Shown here piece by piece: positions 27,100-36,769 of a stretch of DNA of 64,000 nt; the stretch's first letter is position 1, and the number at the start of each line of letters is the position of its first letter. The position numbers were made by a program, and so were the translations under genes. Location of the stretch: contig WRPF01000003.1 in the NCBI GenBank assembly GCA_009773335.1, positions 1 through 64,000 on the forward strand, in the 5' to 3' direction. The stretch is from Caulobacteraceae bacterium. GTDB lineage: Bacteria > Pseudomonadota > Alphaproteobacteria > Caulobacterales > Aquidulcibacteraceae. The notes under the pieces are model-generated. The model did not search any database and had not been told where the DNA came from. It saw only the letters and a program-made list of their open reading frames with translations.

Positions 27100-27771
27100 T
27101 TACTTCTTCTGCTGGCCGCTCGGCTCCTGGCCCACGTCCACGCGGAAGCGCTTGCCGGCGCGGTTGAAGGCGATCTGCTCAGGCGTGAGCTCGAAACCGA
27201 CGAGGATCTCGAAGTTGGCGCCCGAGACCGTGTCGTTGGCGCGCGGGATCACGATGCGCCGCACGGTATCGGTTCCGGCCATGCGGTCCTCGCCGCGCGG
27301 GAAGTTCACCGTGATGTCGAAGTACTGCTTCTCGATCGGCGCCATGTTCGCCCGCGTCACGGCCACCCAGTAGCGATAGGTGCGGCTGTCCTCTTCCGCC
27401 GCCGGGCCCTTGCCGAAGGCCAGGTCGATATCGAGGCTCATCTCGATGGGGTTGGAGCCGGTGTAGCGGCACAGGCCGCGCACGCCGCGCATCTCGCCGG
27501 TGTAGGCGACGTTGGCGAACCGTTCCTCGCCGCCCTTGAACTCCACCAGCCGCGAGGCGTCATAGAGCACGCCCAGCAGCGGGCACGGACCGGCGTTCGC
27601 CTCGTTGGCGTCCGCGCCGAATATGCGGGCCAGCCGGCCCGGCTGTTCGGTGGGCGCCGCCTGACCGGCCACGGGCGGACCTTCCGCACTCGCGTCCCGT
27701 TCATCCTTGCCCGAGGCGCAGGCGGCGAGTGGCAGCGCGAGCGCGGCGAGGAAGAGATGGCTGAGCTTCAT
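27100..27771 (-). CDS. Exported lipoprotein of unknown function
   Basis: 223 aa. Signal peptide and lipobox [18 protein letters not shown] (LAAC, Cys18) predict an acylated envelope lipoprotein. The mature part starts with a disordered Pro/Gly/Ala linker, then a folded domain with [17 protein letters not shown], two further Cys and several beta-like strands ([29 protein letters not shown]). I recall similar proteins in Caulobacterales and Hyphomonadales as conserved hypotheticals, not verified. It is divergent from ispH across about 100 bp, and the RAYT element sits downstream. Confidence 0.75.
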   Translation of the reverse strand: MKLSHLFLAALALPLAACASGKDERDASAEGPPVAGQAAPTEQPGRLARIFGADANEANAGPCPLLGVLYDASRLVEFKGGEERFANVAYTGEMRGVRGLCRYTGSNPIEMSLDIDLAFGKGPAAEEDSRTYRYWVAVTRANMAPIEKQYFDITVNFPRGEDRMAGTDTVRRIVIPRANDTVSGANFEILVGFELTPEQIAFNRAGKRFRVDVGQEPSGQQKK

Positions 27772-27874
27772 GGAGACCCCTTCATGCGCCGCTCAAATGC
27801 CGCGCCGCGAAACCGGAGGGCGTGATACAAGCCGTCGAAGGCGCCCGCAACAAGGCGCCGCCGTAAGGTTCCCG

Positions 27875-28849
27875 ATGCCGCCAGAGCCGATGCCCGAGAC
27901 GTCCCCGCGATTGCCCCTCACCGTCCTCCTCGCCGCCCCCCGCGGCTTCTGCGCCGGGGTCGACCGGGCGATCCAGATCGTGGAGCGGACACTGGGGAAA
28001 TGGGGCGCGCCGGTCTATGTGCGCCATGAGATCGTCCACAACCGCCACGTGGTGGAGCGGCTCGAACGGCTGGGCGCGGTGTTCGTGGAAGAACTGGATC
28101 AGGTCCCGCCGGACCGCCCGGTGGTGTTCTCCGCGCACGGCGTGCCGAAATCGGTGCCGGCGGAGGCCGAACGCCGCCAGATGCTCTACCTCGACGCCAC
28201 CTGCCCGCTCGTTTCCAAGGTCCACGTCGAATCGGAGCGGCTCCACGCCGCCGGCCGCGAGATCGTCCTGATCGGCCACGCGGGCCACCCCGAGGTGATC
28301 GGCACGATGGGCCAGCTGCCGGAGGGCGCGATCACGCTGCTGGAGACGCTGGCCGACGCGCAGGCCTTCGTCCCCCGCGATCCCGCCAACCTCGCCTTCG
28401 TCACCCAGACGACGCTCTCGGTGGACGACACGGCGGAGATGGTCGCAGCCCTGCAGGCGCGCTTCCCGACCATCGCCGCGCCGCACAAGGAAGACATCTG
28501 CTACGCGACCACCAACCGCCAGGAGGCGGTGAAGGCGCTGGCGCGCGACAGCGACGTGGTGCTGGTGATCGGCTCGACGAAATCATCGAACTCGGTGCGG
28601 CTTGCGGAGGTGGCGCGGCGTGCGGGGGCGCGCGCGGCGTATCTCATCAATTCGGCGGACGATCTCGACTGGGCGTGGCTCGACGGCGCACGCACGGTGG
28701 GCGTGACAGCGGGCGCGAGCGCGCCGGAAGATCTGGTGGAAGCGCTGATCGCCGCATTGTGCGCGCGCTTCGACGCGCGGGTGGAGGAAGTGACGGTGTC
28801 GAAGGAGGATGTGGTGTTCAAGCTGCCGCGCGTGCTCGCGGATGCGTGA
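27875..28849 (+). CDS. ispH: 4-hydroxy-3-methylbut-2-enyl diphosphate reductase
   Basis: Last step of the MEP isoprenoid pathway, an iron-sulfur reductase producing IPP and DMAPP. 324 aa. The three cluster cysteines are in [13 protein letters not shown] (Cys26), [13 protein letters not shown] and [12 protein letters not shown]. The catalytic stretches [15 protein letters not shown] and [13 protein letters not shown] are intact. I chose the ATG at 27875; the frame extends upstream without conservation, and an ATG at 27890 is also possible. Its usual alphaproteobacterial partners thrB and rnhA are found 1 and 6.6 kb downstream, with other genes between. Confidence 0.96.
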   Translation: MPPEPMPETSPRLPLTVLLAAPRGFCAGVDRAIQIVERTLGKWGAPVYVRHEIVHNRHVVERLERLGAVFVEELDQVPPDRPVVFSAHGVPKSVPAEAERRQMLYLDATCPLVSKVHVESERLHAAGREIVLIGHAGHPEVIGTMGQLPEGAITLLETLADAQAFVPRDPANLAFVTQTTLSVDDTAEMVAALQARFPTIAAPHKEDICYATTNRQEAVKALARDSDVVLVIGSTKSSNSVRLAEVARRAGARAAYLINSADDLDWAWLDGARTVGVTAGASAPEDLVEALIAALCARFDARVEEVTVSKEDVVFKLPRVLADA

Positions 28850-28869
28850 GTGTTTGGATCTCGCGCTCC

Positions 28870-28970
28870 GTCATTCCGGCCGAAGCGAAGCGGAGAGCCG
28901 GAACCCAGGGGACCGGGCGCGCTTGAACGCCTGGGTTCCGGGTTCGGCCTCCGGCCGCCCCGGAATGACT
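28870..28970. repeat. GTCATTCC-type long inverted repeat
   Basis: GTCATTCCGGCCG at the left pairs with GGCCGCCCCGGAATGAC at the right, with an inner GCCGGAACCCAGG/CCTGGGTTCCGG pair. This class of roughly 100-bp cruciform repeat is widespread in alphaproteobacteria. It lies between ispH and the kinase gene. Confidence 0.75.
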
Positions 28971-28981
28971 GAAAGTTGGAA

Positions 28982-29809
28982 ATGACTTTGCCCGCGTATT
29001 CCACCGCCGCCGAGATCGCGACGCTGATCGACATGGTCTCGCGCGAGCTCATCCTTGAACTCAAGCGCCCCGTGCGGATCGCGGTGTCGGGCGCGCAGGG
29101 CTGCGGCAAGACCACCGCGTGCAAGGCGTTCGCGGCGGGCAATCCGCGCGTGGCGCATTTCTCGCTCGACGACATCTATCTCGCCACGGCCGAACGCAAG
29201 GCGCTCGCGGCGAACGTCTCGCCGCTGTTCAAGGTGCGCGGGCCGCCGGGGTCGCACGATCTGGAGCTCGGCAAACGCACGCTGGTGAAACTCAAGGACG
29301 CGCGCGCGCAGGACATGACGCCGCTGCCGCGCTTCGACAAGCTCGAAGACCGCCGCGTGCCGGCGAACGAATGGCCGGTGTTCAAGGGCACCGCGAACGT
29401 GGTGCTGGTGGACGGCTGGTGCATGGGCGCGACGCCGGAGCCCGCCGAAACGCTCGAAATGCCGGTCAACGATCTCGAGCTCGACGAGGACGAAAACGGC
29501 GCATGGCGCGCCTACGCCAACGCGCAGCTGGAAGGCGCCTACGCCGATTTCTTCGGCCGCTTCGATCTCTTCATCACCATCCAGGCCCCGTCCTTCGACG
29601 TCGTGCCGCAGTGGCGGCTTGAACAGGAGGCGACGCTGCGCAAGCTTACCATCGACGCCGTGCCGCCGGAGGTGAAGATCAACATCGCCCGCTTCGTGCA
29701 GTACTACGAGCGCATCACGCGCCACATGCTCGCCGGTGGACGGCGCGCGGAGTGGGTCGTGCGGCTGGGCGAGGATCGCACGATACTCGGGATCGATGGG
29801 CCGTCGTGA
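28982..29809 (+). CDS. Glycerate kinase-like P-loop kinase
   Basis: 275 aa. The P-loop AVSGAQGCGKTT (Walker A) is followed by HFSLDDIYLATAERKALA, VRGPPGSHDLELGKRTL and the VVLVDGWCMGATPE segment, then PVNDLELDEDENGAWRAYANAQL. This pattern fits the PRK/uridine-kinase-related D-glycerate 3-kinase group (plant GLYK and bacterial homologues). It would phosphorylate D-glycerate or a similar small acid. The start is the ATG at 28982; a TTG two codons earlier is the alternative. It stands between ispH and thrB, which are usually adjacent. Confidence 0.75.
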   Translation: MTLPAYSTAAEIATLIDMVSRELILELKRPVRIAVSGAQGCGKTTACKAFAAGNPRVAHFSLDDIYLATAERKALAANVSPLFKVRGPPGSHDLELGKRTLVKLKDARAQDMTPLPRFDKLEDRRVPANEWPVFKGTANVVLVDGWCMGATPEPAETLEMPVNDLELDEDENGAWRAYANAQLEGAYADFFGRFDLFITIQAPSFDVVPQWRLEQEATLRKLTIDAVPPEVKINIARFVQYYERITRHMLAGGRRAEWVVRLGEDRTILGIDGPS

Positions 29810-29823
29810 CACGCGCGACAGAA

Positions 29824-29889
29824 GGGAGCGCGGGCCTTCAGGCCCGCAAACTTTCCCGCGACCTGGCGCGCCTGAAGGCGCGCGCTCCC
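29824..29889. repeat. REP family 1 doublet
   Basis: GGGAGCGCGGGCC(TTCA)GGCCCGC and the inverse GGCGCGCC(TGAA)GGCGCGCGCTCCC around a 17-bp spacer, between the kinase gene and thrB. Same family as the RAYT flanks. Confidence 0.9.
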
Positions 29890-29931
29890 GTCTACCGTGA
29901 CGAAACCAAACGAAGCGCATAATCTTCCGCC

Positions 29932-30891
29932 ATGGCCGTCTACACCGATCTCTCCGACGAAGACCTCGCGGGCCTCATCGCCGCCTACGACCTCGGCCAG
30001 CCGCTGGCGCTGAAGGGCATTGCGGAGGGCGTGGAGAATTCGAACTTCCTGCTGGAGACCGAAGCCGGGCGGTTCATTCTCACCATCTTTGAAAAACGCA
30101 CGAAGCGCGCGGACCTGCCGTTCTTCATGGACGTGATGGAGCGGCTCGCAGCCAAGGGCGTGCCGGCGCCGCGCCCCATGCGCACGCGCGCGGGCGGGCT
30201 GCTGAGCGACGTCCACGGCAAGGCGTGCGCGATCATCACGTTTCTCACCGGCGTGTCGCCGAAACGACCCAACGCCGCGCAATGCCGCGCCATCGGCGTG
30301 AAGCTCGCGGAGATGCACGTGGCGCTGGCGGATTTTCCCGGCGCGCGTGCGAACGCGTTGTCGATCGATGCGTGGGGTCCGCTGATCTGGCCGCGTCGCG
30401 CGCTGGCGGGGGAGTTACGGCCCGGACTCGCGGACGCTGTGGAGGCCGACCTCGCCGTCGTGCAAAAGTCCTGGCCGCACGGCTTGCCGCAAGGCGTCAT
30501 CCACGCCGATCTCTTTCCCGACAACACGCTCTTCCTCGGCGACGAGGCCAAGGGCCTGATCGATTTCTATTTCGCCTGCACCGACGCGCTCGCCTACGAT
30601 CTCGCCGTGTGCCTCAACGCCTGGTGTTTCGAGCCGCGCGGCGCGTTCAACCTCACCAAAGGCCAGGCGCTGATCGGCGGTTACGAGGGCGTGCGCAAGC
30701 TATCCGCCGATGAACGCGAAGCACTTCCCCTGCTCGCGCGCGGGGCGGCCTTGCGCTTCTTCGCCACGCGCCTCGCCGACTGGGCCGAAACCCCGCCCGG
30801 CGCGCTCGTGCGCCCGAAGGACCCGCTGGAATATGCCGACAAGCTCGGCTTCCATCGCAGTGCGAAGGGGGTTGGGGATTATGGGGGGTGA
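29932..30891 (+). CDS. thrB: Homoserine kinase (APH-fold ThrB)
   Basis: Phosphorylates L-homoserine for threonine synthesis. 319 aa, the aminoglycoside-phosphotransferase-fold ThrB found in alphaproteobacteria and pseudomonads. It begins MAVYTDLSDEDLAGLIAAYDLG, with GIAEGVENSNFLLET, the FEKRTKRADLPFFM strand, the catalytic loop GVIHADLFPDNTLF (HxDxxxxN) and the GLIDFYFACTDALAYDLAVC metal motif. It is monocistronic here because a REP doublet, and then unrelated genes, follow before rnhA. Confidence 0.95.
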   Translation: MAVYTDLSDEDLAGLIAAYDLGQPLALKGIAEGVENSNFLLETEAGRFILTIFEKRTKRADLPFFMDVMERLAAKGVPAPRPMRTRAGGLLSDVHGKACAIITFLTGVSPKRPNAAQCRAIGVKLAEMHVALADFPGARANALSIDAWGPLIWPRRALAGELRPGLADAVEADLAVVQKSWPHGLPQGVIHADLFPDNTLFLGDEAKGLIDFYFACTDALAYDLAVCLNAWCFEPRGAFNLTKGQALIGGYEGVRKLSADEREALPLLARGAALRFFATRLADWAETPPGALVRPKDPLEYADKLGFHRSAKGVGDYGG

Positions 30892-30936
30892 GGCAGCCCT
30901 GCACGCCCGCCGCCCTGATCGCGATGTGCGCGAGTA

Positions 30937-31028
30937 GGACCGCCGGCGCCCTCGCCGGCAAAGTGGATCGCCGGGGAAGGACTGACGCCCGTTTAAGCAC
31001 CGCATGCCGGCGAGGGCGCCGGCGGTCC
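30937..31028. repeat. REP family 3 doublet
   Basis: GGACCGCCGGCGCCCTCGCC and its inverse copy 46 bp apart, between the convergent thrB and namZ-like genes. Matches 24096-24186. Confidence 0.9.
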
Positions 31029-31047
31029 CAATCTCGAACTCCTGCGC

Positions 31048-32250
31048 TCAATAGAGCAGATACTTCCGCCGCTCGTTCACCCACGCCTGCTCGTCCCGCA
31101 CGGTGATGGCGTCGAGATCGTCCGCCGTCGACGCCGGATCATCCACCCACTCGCGCAAGAGCGGGCTTCCGTTGATCACGTCGATGGCGAGTTTGCCGAT
31201 CTCGTACTCGTAGGGAAAATCGCGCCAGAGATCGTAGGCGGGATAGAGCCGCCGGATCGCCTTGAAGCCGAGCGCCTGCACGCGCCACGGCTTGAATGCT
31301 TCGTGGTCGTAGCTTCCGTCTTCCACGTGGATCTGCACGCCGCTGCACAGTTGCTTCACATGCTTGTGGAAGGTGGGCTCGAACCAGCAGTCGCGCAGGC
31401 GGCACCCTTGAAGCCATTGCGGCGCGAACGCGCGCATTTCGGCAATCACCGCGCGCGCATCGATGTCCGGCGCGCCGAAGAGTTCAAGCGGCCGCGTCGT
31501 GCCGCGTCCTTCCGACAGCGTGGCGCCTTCGAGCATCACCGTGCCCGCATACGCGCGCGCCATGAACACGTTCGGCGCATTGGGGCTCGGGTTGATCCAG
31601 GTGCGTTCGCCGAGCGGCCAGCCGTAGCCCGGCGCGTCGTCCGGCTTCCAGCCTTCCATCTCGATGACGCGGTATTTCACCTTCAGCTTGAAGTGATCGA
31701 TGAACCACAGGCCGAGTTCGCCGAGCGTGAGGCCATGACGCATCGGCATCGGCCCCGCGCCGACGAAGCTCTCCCACCCGCTGCGCAGCGTGAGCCCTTC
31801 CACGGGCCGCCCTGCAGGATTCGGCCTGTCGAGCACCCAGACTTCCTTGCCGTCCTTCGCCGCCGCTTCGAGCATGTAGAGCAGCGTCGTGATGAACGTG
31901 TAGATGCGGCAGCCGAGATCCTGCATGTCGATCAGCACGACATCGAACGTGCCCATCATCTGGCCGGTGGGGCGCCTGCCCTCGCCGTAGAGTGAGAACA
32001 CCGGCACGCCGTGGACCGGATCGGTGAAATCGGCGCTTTCCACCATGTTGTCCTGCTTGTCGCCGCGCATGCCGTGCTGCGGGCCGAACGCGGCGGTGAC
32101 GCGGATGTCCTTGCACGCCGACAGCGCATCGAGCGCGTGCGTGAGATCTTCCGTGACGGACGCCGGATGCGCGAGCAGCGCCACGCGCTTGCCGGCGAGC
32201 GGCGCACGCAGGGCGGGATCGGCGAGGAGACGGTCGAGGCCGAATTTCAT
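31048..32250 (-). CDS. NamZ-like exo-beta-N-acetylmuramidase (DUF1343)
   Basis: 400 aa DUF1343 family protein. The characterised member, Bacillus NamZ, removes terminal N-acetylmuramic acid from peptidoglycan fragments. Visible motifs are GPQHGMRGDKQDNM, GVPVFSLYGEGRRPTG, VVLIDMQDLGCRIYTFITTL, VLDRPNPAGRPVEG and LSEGRGTTRPLELFGAP. No signal peptide is seen (MKFGLDRLLADPALRAPL), so it would act on imported fragments in the cytosol. The ATG overlaps the stop of the upstream DOMON-like gene (ATGA). No other muropeptide-recycling gene is nearby, apart from a beta-lactamase-fold hydrolase 1.3 kb away. Confidence 0.88.
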   Translation of the reverse strand: MKFGLDRLLADPALRAPLAGKRVALLAHPASVTEDLTHALDALSACKDIRVTAAFGPQHGMRGDKQDNMVESADFTDPVHGVPVFSLYGEGRRPTGQMMGTFDVVLIDMQDLGCRIYTFITTLLYMLEAAAKDGKEVWVLDRPNPAGRPVEGLTLRSGWESFVGAGPMPMRHGLTLGELGLWFIDHFKLKVKYRVIEMEGWKPDDAPGYGWPLGERTWINPSPNAPNVFMARAYAGTVMLEGATLSEGRGTTRPLELFGAPDIDARAVIAEMRAFAPQWLQGCRLRDCWFEPTFHKHVKQLCSGVQIHVEDGSYDHEAFKPWRVQALGFKAIRRLYPAYDLWRDFPYEYEIGKLAIDVINGSPLLREWVDDPASTADDLDAITVRDEQAWVNERRKYLLY

Positions 32251-32777
32251 GTGAGGTCCGTTGCAGTGAGATCGATGGCGAAACCATCGGCGTGGTGGAA
32301 ATCCGGCCGCCCCGGCGGATGCGCGAGCGCCCAGTAGGAGATGTTGCCGTCCGCTTCCTCGATCACCGCCGTGAGGCCGATGCGACCGGTCATGTCGTCC
32401 GGCATGTCGAGTTCGACGGCGAGTTCGAGGCGGTCTTCCGTCGCGCGCACCTCGATGCGCGGCGGACCAAAACCCTCCGCGTTGCGCATCCCGGCGCGGT
32501 AACGGTCGAAGCTGTAGGCCGCCCACTGCATCGACGGCGCGAAATTGAACTCGTGGTAGCCGGCGCTGTCGCTGACGAACGCCTCGAAGCAGGTGTGCCG
32601 CCACAGCTCGTCAGCGCGCGCGGACGCGGACCGTTCCGGCAGTCGCAGCGCGTTGATCTCGCCACGCACCACATAGCGCAGCGCCAGCACGCCCGCGCGC
32701 GGCCGCGCAACCTCCACGTCGATCCCCGCCACGCCTGCGCAGCGGCCATCCGGGTGCAGTTTCAACGCGTGCCGCAT
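32247..32777 (-). CDS. DOMON-like domain protein paired with NamZ
   Basis: 176 aa from the ATG at 32777 (AGGAAG ribosome site). Beta-rich with no signal peptide. It has ALRYVVRGEINALRLPERS, DELWRHTCFEAFV and YHEFNFAPSMQWAAYSFDRYR, the pattern of the DOMON-like family. I recall that family as a common partner of DUF1343 genes. It may bind a sugar or haem. It is coupled to the downstream NamZ gene by a 4-nt overlap, so a shared role in cell-wall sugar use is likely. Confidence 0.8.
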   Translation of the reverse strand: MRHALKLHPDGRCAGVAGIDVEVARPRAGVLALRYVVRGEINALRLPERSASARADELWRHTCFEAFVSDSAGYHEFNFAPSMQWAAYSFDRYRAGMRNAEGFGPPRIEVRATEDRLELAVELDMPDDMTGRIGLTAVIEEADGNISYWALAHPPGRPDFHHADGFAIDLTATDLT

Positions 32778-32895
32778 CGTCTCTTCCTGCCGGGGCAAGG
32801 CTTAAGATCGGGTACATTCCTCGCCTTCCCCGCGCCGCCGCGCAAACAGGCCCGCTCCGGACCGCCGGGGGCTTGCGCCGCCTCACCAATTGCCT

Positions 32896-32914
32896 ATTGT
32901 ATACAGTATGCAAT
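32896..32914 (+). promoter_or_regulatory. GntR-type operator overlapping the regulator's own start
   Basis: ATTGTATACAGTATGCAAT is a 19-bp near-perfect palindrome (one mismatched pair), like FadR-subfamily sites. Its right half contains the ATG of the GntR gene (32908), which implies autorepression at the start codon. Confidence 0.7.
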
Positions 32915-33585
32915 TAGAGCCCATCTCTCGCGCCAATCTGAGCGACGCCGCCGAGGCCGCCATCCGCGCCATGATCGTCGACGGCCGCCTGCCCGCCGAC
33001 CAGCGGCTGAACGAGGTCCATCTCGCCGAGCGCCTCGGCGTCAGCCGCACGCCGCTGCGCGAAGCGCTCAACCGGCTGGTCTCGGAGGGCGCCGTGGAGG
33101 CCCGGCCGCGCCGCGGCTACTTCGTGAAGCCGCTGACGCTGGCGGAGTTCGACCAGCTCTACGACATCCGCCCGATCCTCGATCCTGCGGCCCTGCGGCT
33201 CGCAGGGTTGCCCGACGCACGGCGGCTCGACCGGCTGGAAAAGCTCAACCGCGCCTTCGCCGACGCGCGCACGCCCGAGGACGCCATCGCGCAGGACGAC
33301 GCGTGGCACATGGAGCTGATCGCCGCCTGCCCGAACACGGTGCTGATTGATCTGATCGCGTCCTTCTGCCTGCGCACGCGCCGCTACGAACTGGCGCTGA
33401 TGCGCGAAAAGGCGCTCGTCGCCCGCGCGCGCGACGATCACGACGACATCCTCAAGGCGTTGCGCAGCGACGATCTCGACGCCGCGTGCCTGGCGCTCGA
33501 ACACAACATGCGCAGCGGCAAGGCGGCGATCGTCGACTGGCTGCGAACGCGCGCGACAGGCGCAACGAAGGCCAAGAGATCATGA
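32908..33585 (+). CDS. GntR family transcriptional regulator, FadR/FCD type
   Basis: 225 aa. Winged HTH at residues about 10-70 (AIRAMIVDGRLPADQRLNEVHLAERLGVSRTPLREALNRLVSEG) followed by an FCD ligand domain with the metal-binding pattern D..(R)...H. The start is the ATG at 32908, inside the operator palindrome; an upstream TTG would extend the frame but has no support. No clear Shine-Dalgarno precedes it, so the mRNA could be leaderless. The serine hydrolase gene overlaps its stop by 4 nt and is the best candidate target. The regulated ligand is unknown. Confidence 0.88.
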   Translation: MQLEPISRANLSDAAEAAIRAMIVDGRLPADQRLNEVHLAERLGVSRTPLREALNRLVSEGAVEARPRRGYFVKPLTLAEFDQLYDIRPILDPAALRLAGLPDARRLDRLEKLNRAFADARTPEDAIAQDDAWHMELIAACPNTVLIDLIASFCLRTRRYELALMREKALVARARDDHDDILKALRSDDLDAACLALEHNMRSGKAAIVDWLRTRATGATKAKRS

Positions 33586-35378
33586 GACAGCAACTCGCAA
33601 CGCTCGCGCTGCTGGCGTTCGCCCTGTGCGCAACGCCTGCCGTCGCGCAGGAAACGGCTGATGCGCTGCAGGGCTACTGGGTGAGCGATGTGACGACGCC
33701 GCGTCCGCGCGGCGACCTCGTCGTGACGCAGGACAGCCATGCATGGCGCGCGCGCTTCGGCGACGCCGCAGGCGATGCGTCACTGAATGCCGGAGAGCTC
33801 CGGCTCCGCTTTCCCCGCGGCCTCGGCGCCTTTCGCGGCGCGCTGTCGCGTGACCGGCGCAGGCTCGACGGATTCTGGATCCAGGACGGCGATCAGGGAC
33901 AGCCGCTCGCCATGCCGCTTTCCCTGCATCGCGACAAGCATGGCGCCTGGCGCGCGACGGTCGCGCCGCTCGATCCGCGCTTCACGCTCTACCTGCGCAT
34001 CTTCAGGCGCGACGACGGCGTGCTGATCGGCGCCTTCCGCAACCCGCAGCGCAACACGCGCGGCGGCGGCTCGCGACTCTTCGTGGAGCGCGAGGGCGCG
34101 ACTGTGCGCTTTCTGGAAAACAAGGACGGCCTGTCCGGCATCATCCATCAGGCGACCTTCATCCCGGCCCCCGATCGCATCCGCATGCTGTGGCGCGAAA
34201 CCGGCGAAACGATCGACCTTGTAAGGCAACCGCCGGAAAAGGCGCCCGGTTATTTTCCGCGTCCGTCCGGCGCCCCGCCCTACCTGTACACGCGCCCGCA
34301 AGAGACCGGCGACGGCTGGCGCACCGCCCGCGCAGGCAGCGTCGGTTTCGACGAGACGGCGCTCGCCGGCGTCGCGCAGCATATCGCCGCGTCCGATCCC
34401 GCCGTTCGCCAGCCTGCGCTGATCCATTCCCTGCTCGTCGCGCGACGCGGGCGCCTCGTGCTCGACGAATATTTCTTCGGCCACGACGGCAACACGCTGC
34501 ATGACCTGCGCTCGGCGGGAAAGACATTTGCATCCGTCATGCTCGGCGCGGCGATGCAGAGCGGCGTCGCTATTTCGCCAGACACATCCGTCGCCTCGCT
34601 GATGCACTCCCGCGCGCCGTTCGCGAACCCCTCTCCCGCGAAGGATCGCATCACGCTGGCGCACCTGATGACCCATGCCTCCGGCCTTGCATGCAACGAC
34701 AATGACGAAGCCTCGCCCGGCGGCGAGGACACGATGCAGTCGCAGACGGCCCAGCCAGACTGGTGGAAATACACGCTCGACCTGCCGATGCAGAACGAGC
34801 CCGGCGCGCGCTACGCCTATTGCTCGGGGGGCATGAATCTCGTCGGCGGCGCGCTGACCGCCGCAACCGGCGCCTGGCTGCCAGCATTGTTCGACCGCAC
34901 CGTCGCGCGGCCGCTCCAGTTCGGCCCCTATGCCTGGAACCTCGCCCCGGACGGCGAAGGCTATCTCGGCGGCGGGTCGCGCCTGCGCCCGCGCGATCTC
35001 CTGAAGATCGGCCAGATGTATCTCGACGGCGGCGTCTGGCGGGGCCGCAGGATCGTGAGCAAGGCGTGGGTCGCGCGCTCGACGGCGCCGATCGTGACGA
35101 TCAACGAACAGACCACGGGGCTCGACACCGAAACGCTGCACAACACCTATTTCGGCGGCGCGGACGGCTACGCGTGGCACACGTTCGACGTGACCGTCGG
35201 CGGGCGCACGTATCGCGAGTACGAGGCGGCGGGCAACGGCGGACAGATCCTCGCCGTCGTTCCGGAACTTGAGCTTGCAGTAGTGCTGACCGGCGGGAAC
35301 TACAATCAGGGCTTCATCTGGGGCCGCTGGCGCGACGAGATCGTCGGCGGCGCGATCATCGCAGCGATCAGGGACTGA
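33582..35378 (+). CDS. Exported serine hydrolase (beta-lactamase class C fold)
   Basis: 598 aa. Signal peptide [20 protein letters not shown] with an AVAQ cleavage site. About 230 residues of beta-rich N-terminal domain precede the class C catalytic domain. The SxxK serine is in [13 protein letters not shown] and a second-motif-like YCSGGMN is present. Such periplasmic enzymes are esterases, D-amino peptidases or penicillin-binding-like proteins; true beta-lactamase activity is not implied. It starts within the GntR stop (ATGA), so the two are co-translated. Compare the lipoprotein serine hydrolase at 53.2-54.5 kb, which is a separate family member. Confidence 0.85.
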   Translation: MRQQLATLALLAFALCATPAVAQETADALQGYWVSDVTTPRPRGDLVVTQDSHAWRARFGDAAGDASLNAGELRLRFPRGLGAFRGALSRDRRRLDGFWIQDGDQGQPLAMPLSLHRDKHGAWRATVAPLDPRFTLYLRIFRRDDGVLIGAFRNPQRNTRGGGSRLFVEREGATVRFLENKDGLSGIIHQATFIPAPDRIRMLWRETGETIDLVRQPPEKAPGYFPRPSGAPPYLYTRPQETGDGWRTARAGSVGFDETALAGVAQHIAASDPAVRQPALIHSLLVARRGRLVLDEYFFGHDGNTLHDLRSAGKTFASVMLGAAMQSGVAISPDTSVASLMHSRAPFANPSPAKDRITLAHLMTHASGLACNDNDEASPGGEDTMQSQTAQPDWWKYTLDLPMQNEPGARYAYCSGGMNLVGGALTAATGAWLPALFDRTVARPLQFGPYAWNLAPDGEGYLGGGSRLRPRDLLKIGQMYLDGGVWRGRRIVSKAWVARSTAPIVTINEQTTGLDTETLHNTYFGGADGYAWHTFDVTVGGRTYREYEAAGNGGQILAVVPELELAVVLTGGNYNQGFIWGRWRDEIVGGAIIAAIRD

Positions 35379-35446
35379 GCGGCGCGCCCTCTTTTACCCG
35401 GCCGCCCCCTTTTCAGGGCGACACCGCCCTGCGCTATACGCGGTCC

Positions 35447-35884
35447 ATGACACACCGAATCGAGATCTGGACGGACGGCGCCTGCAGCGGAAACCCTGGC
35501 CCCGGCGGCTGGGGAGCCGTGCTGAAACTGGCGGACGGCGAAGTGGAGCTATCAGGCGGCGAGAGCCCCACCACCAACAACCGCATGGAGCTCATGGGCG
35601 CGATCTCGGCGCTTGAGTATCTGCCCGACGGCGCGGGCGCGACGCTGCACACCGACAGCCAGTACGTGAAGAACGGCCTCACGCAGTGGATACACGGCTG
35701 GAAGAAAAACGGCTGGCGCACGGCTTCGCGCGAGCCGGTGAAGAATGTCGATCTCTGGCAGCGCCTCGATGCGGCGGCCGGCCGCCACAAGATCGAATGG
35801 AAGTGGGTGCGCGGGCACAACGGCGACCCGATGAACGAACGCGCCGACGGCCTCGCGCGCGCGGCGATCAAAGCTCTGCGTTAG
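35447..35884 (+). CDS. rnhA: Ribonuclease HI
   Basis: 145 aa enzyme cleaving RNA in RNA/DNA hybrids. It begins [25 protein letters not shown] with the first catalytic Asp. The other acidic residues are in [18 protein letters not shown] and [16 protein letters not shown]. Full length. It is usually next to thrB in alphaproteobacteria; here it lies 4.5 kb away, with the NamZ/DOMON and GntR/hydrolase pairs between. It is convergent with the GumN gene. Confidence 0.97.
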   Translation: MTHRIEIWTDGACSGNPGPGGWGAVLKLADGEVELSGGESPTTNNRMELMGAISALEYLPDGAGATLHTDSQYVKNGLTQWIHGWKKNGWRTASREPVKNVDLWQRLDAAAGRHKIEWKWVRGHNGDPMNERADGLARAAIKALR

Positions 35885-35893
35885 GGCGCCGCG

Positions 35894-36769
35894 TCAGGGT
35901 CCTTCGACCGCATAGCCTTTCGCGCGCAGCAACGCCGGCACGCCGCGCGGCCCGGTGAGATGCGCCGTGCCGACGGCGATGAAGACGCGCCCCTTGCCGG
36001 CCATCATGGCGTCGATCTCCGCCGTCCACGCGGCGTTGCGCTTGTGGATGAGCGCATCCGCGACCTCCGGCCCCGCCTCGTCGATCTGACGTTGCAGCAG
36101 CTTGCCCAGCTCATCGACGCGACCGTTCGCCCACAGCCGGTCCATCTCGTCTGTCGTATCGGCCTCTTCCTCGATCTGGCGCAGCGTGGCGAGGAAGAAG
36201 CGCTTCTCCGCAGCAGGCGGCAGGTCCGCGAAGATGTGCATCTGGAGCGCGGCGCTCTCGAAATACGCCATGTTCTTGCCGCGGCGCGCGGCGTCCGCCT
36301 CGAGCGCAGTCTCAACCCCCGAATTGGGATCGGCGCCTTGCCGGGTGAGCAGCGCAAGCGAGAGCTGCAGCGCCGCGATCCACGGCCGCGCCGCCTCGAG
36401 CGAGGCGGTCTCCACGCCAAGGGACTTCGCCACCCGCGCGTAGCGGGCGTTTTCCTCGGCGTTCAGCAGCGAGGTCAGCGTCACGCCGGGGGGATTGGCG
36501 CCGAGCTGCGCCACAAGCGCGCCGATCTCCGCCACGGCGGCCTCATCGGTGGGGGCCTCGAACCACACGGTCTCGGCCGCATCGAAGGCCTGCTCGATGC
36601 GTGCGGTGCGCCATTTCACGCCCGGCGGCAGGACATGGACCGTGCCCAGGAGCCATATCTCGCTGTCGGCGTCGGCCAGCCGCCAGAGCGCCGGCCCCGA
36701 CGATCTAGGGGCGCAGGCCGCCAGCATGACGCCCGCGAGAACGGCGGCGCAGAGATTCAGGACCTTCAT
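35894..36769 (-). CDS. TraB/GumN family lipoprotein
   Basis: 291 aa, starting at the ATG at 36769 ([19 protein letters not shown] with LAAC lipobox). The mature protein matches the TraB/GumN family: [41 protein letters not shown] and the [27 protein letters not shown] end, with the paired GT(V/A)H motifs thought to bind metal in putative proteases. The function is not established. A tRNA gene and the island junction lie upstream, so this is the last backbone gene on the left. Confidence 0.88.
   Translation of the reverse strand: MKVLNLCAAVLAGVMLAACAPRSSGPALWRLADADSEIWLLGTVHVLPPGVKWRTARIEQAFDAAETVWFEAPTDEAAVAEIGALVAQLGANPPGVTLTSLLNAEENARYARVAKSLGVETASLEAARPWIAALQLSLALLTRQGADPNSGVETALEADAARRGKNMAYFESAALQMHIFADLPPAAEKRFFLATLRQIEEEADTTDEMDRLWANGRVDELGKLLQRQIDEAGPEVADALIHKRNAAWTAEIDAMMAGKGRVFIAVGTAHLTGPRGVPALLRAKGYAVEGP

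Noticed and set aside
33582-35378. Serine hydrolase considered as an antibiotic-resistance beta-lactamase
   Set aside because: Length of about 600 aa with a large N-terminal domain and an atypical second motif fit esterase or peptidase relatives better than AmpC.
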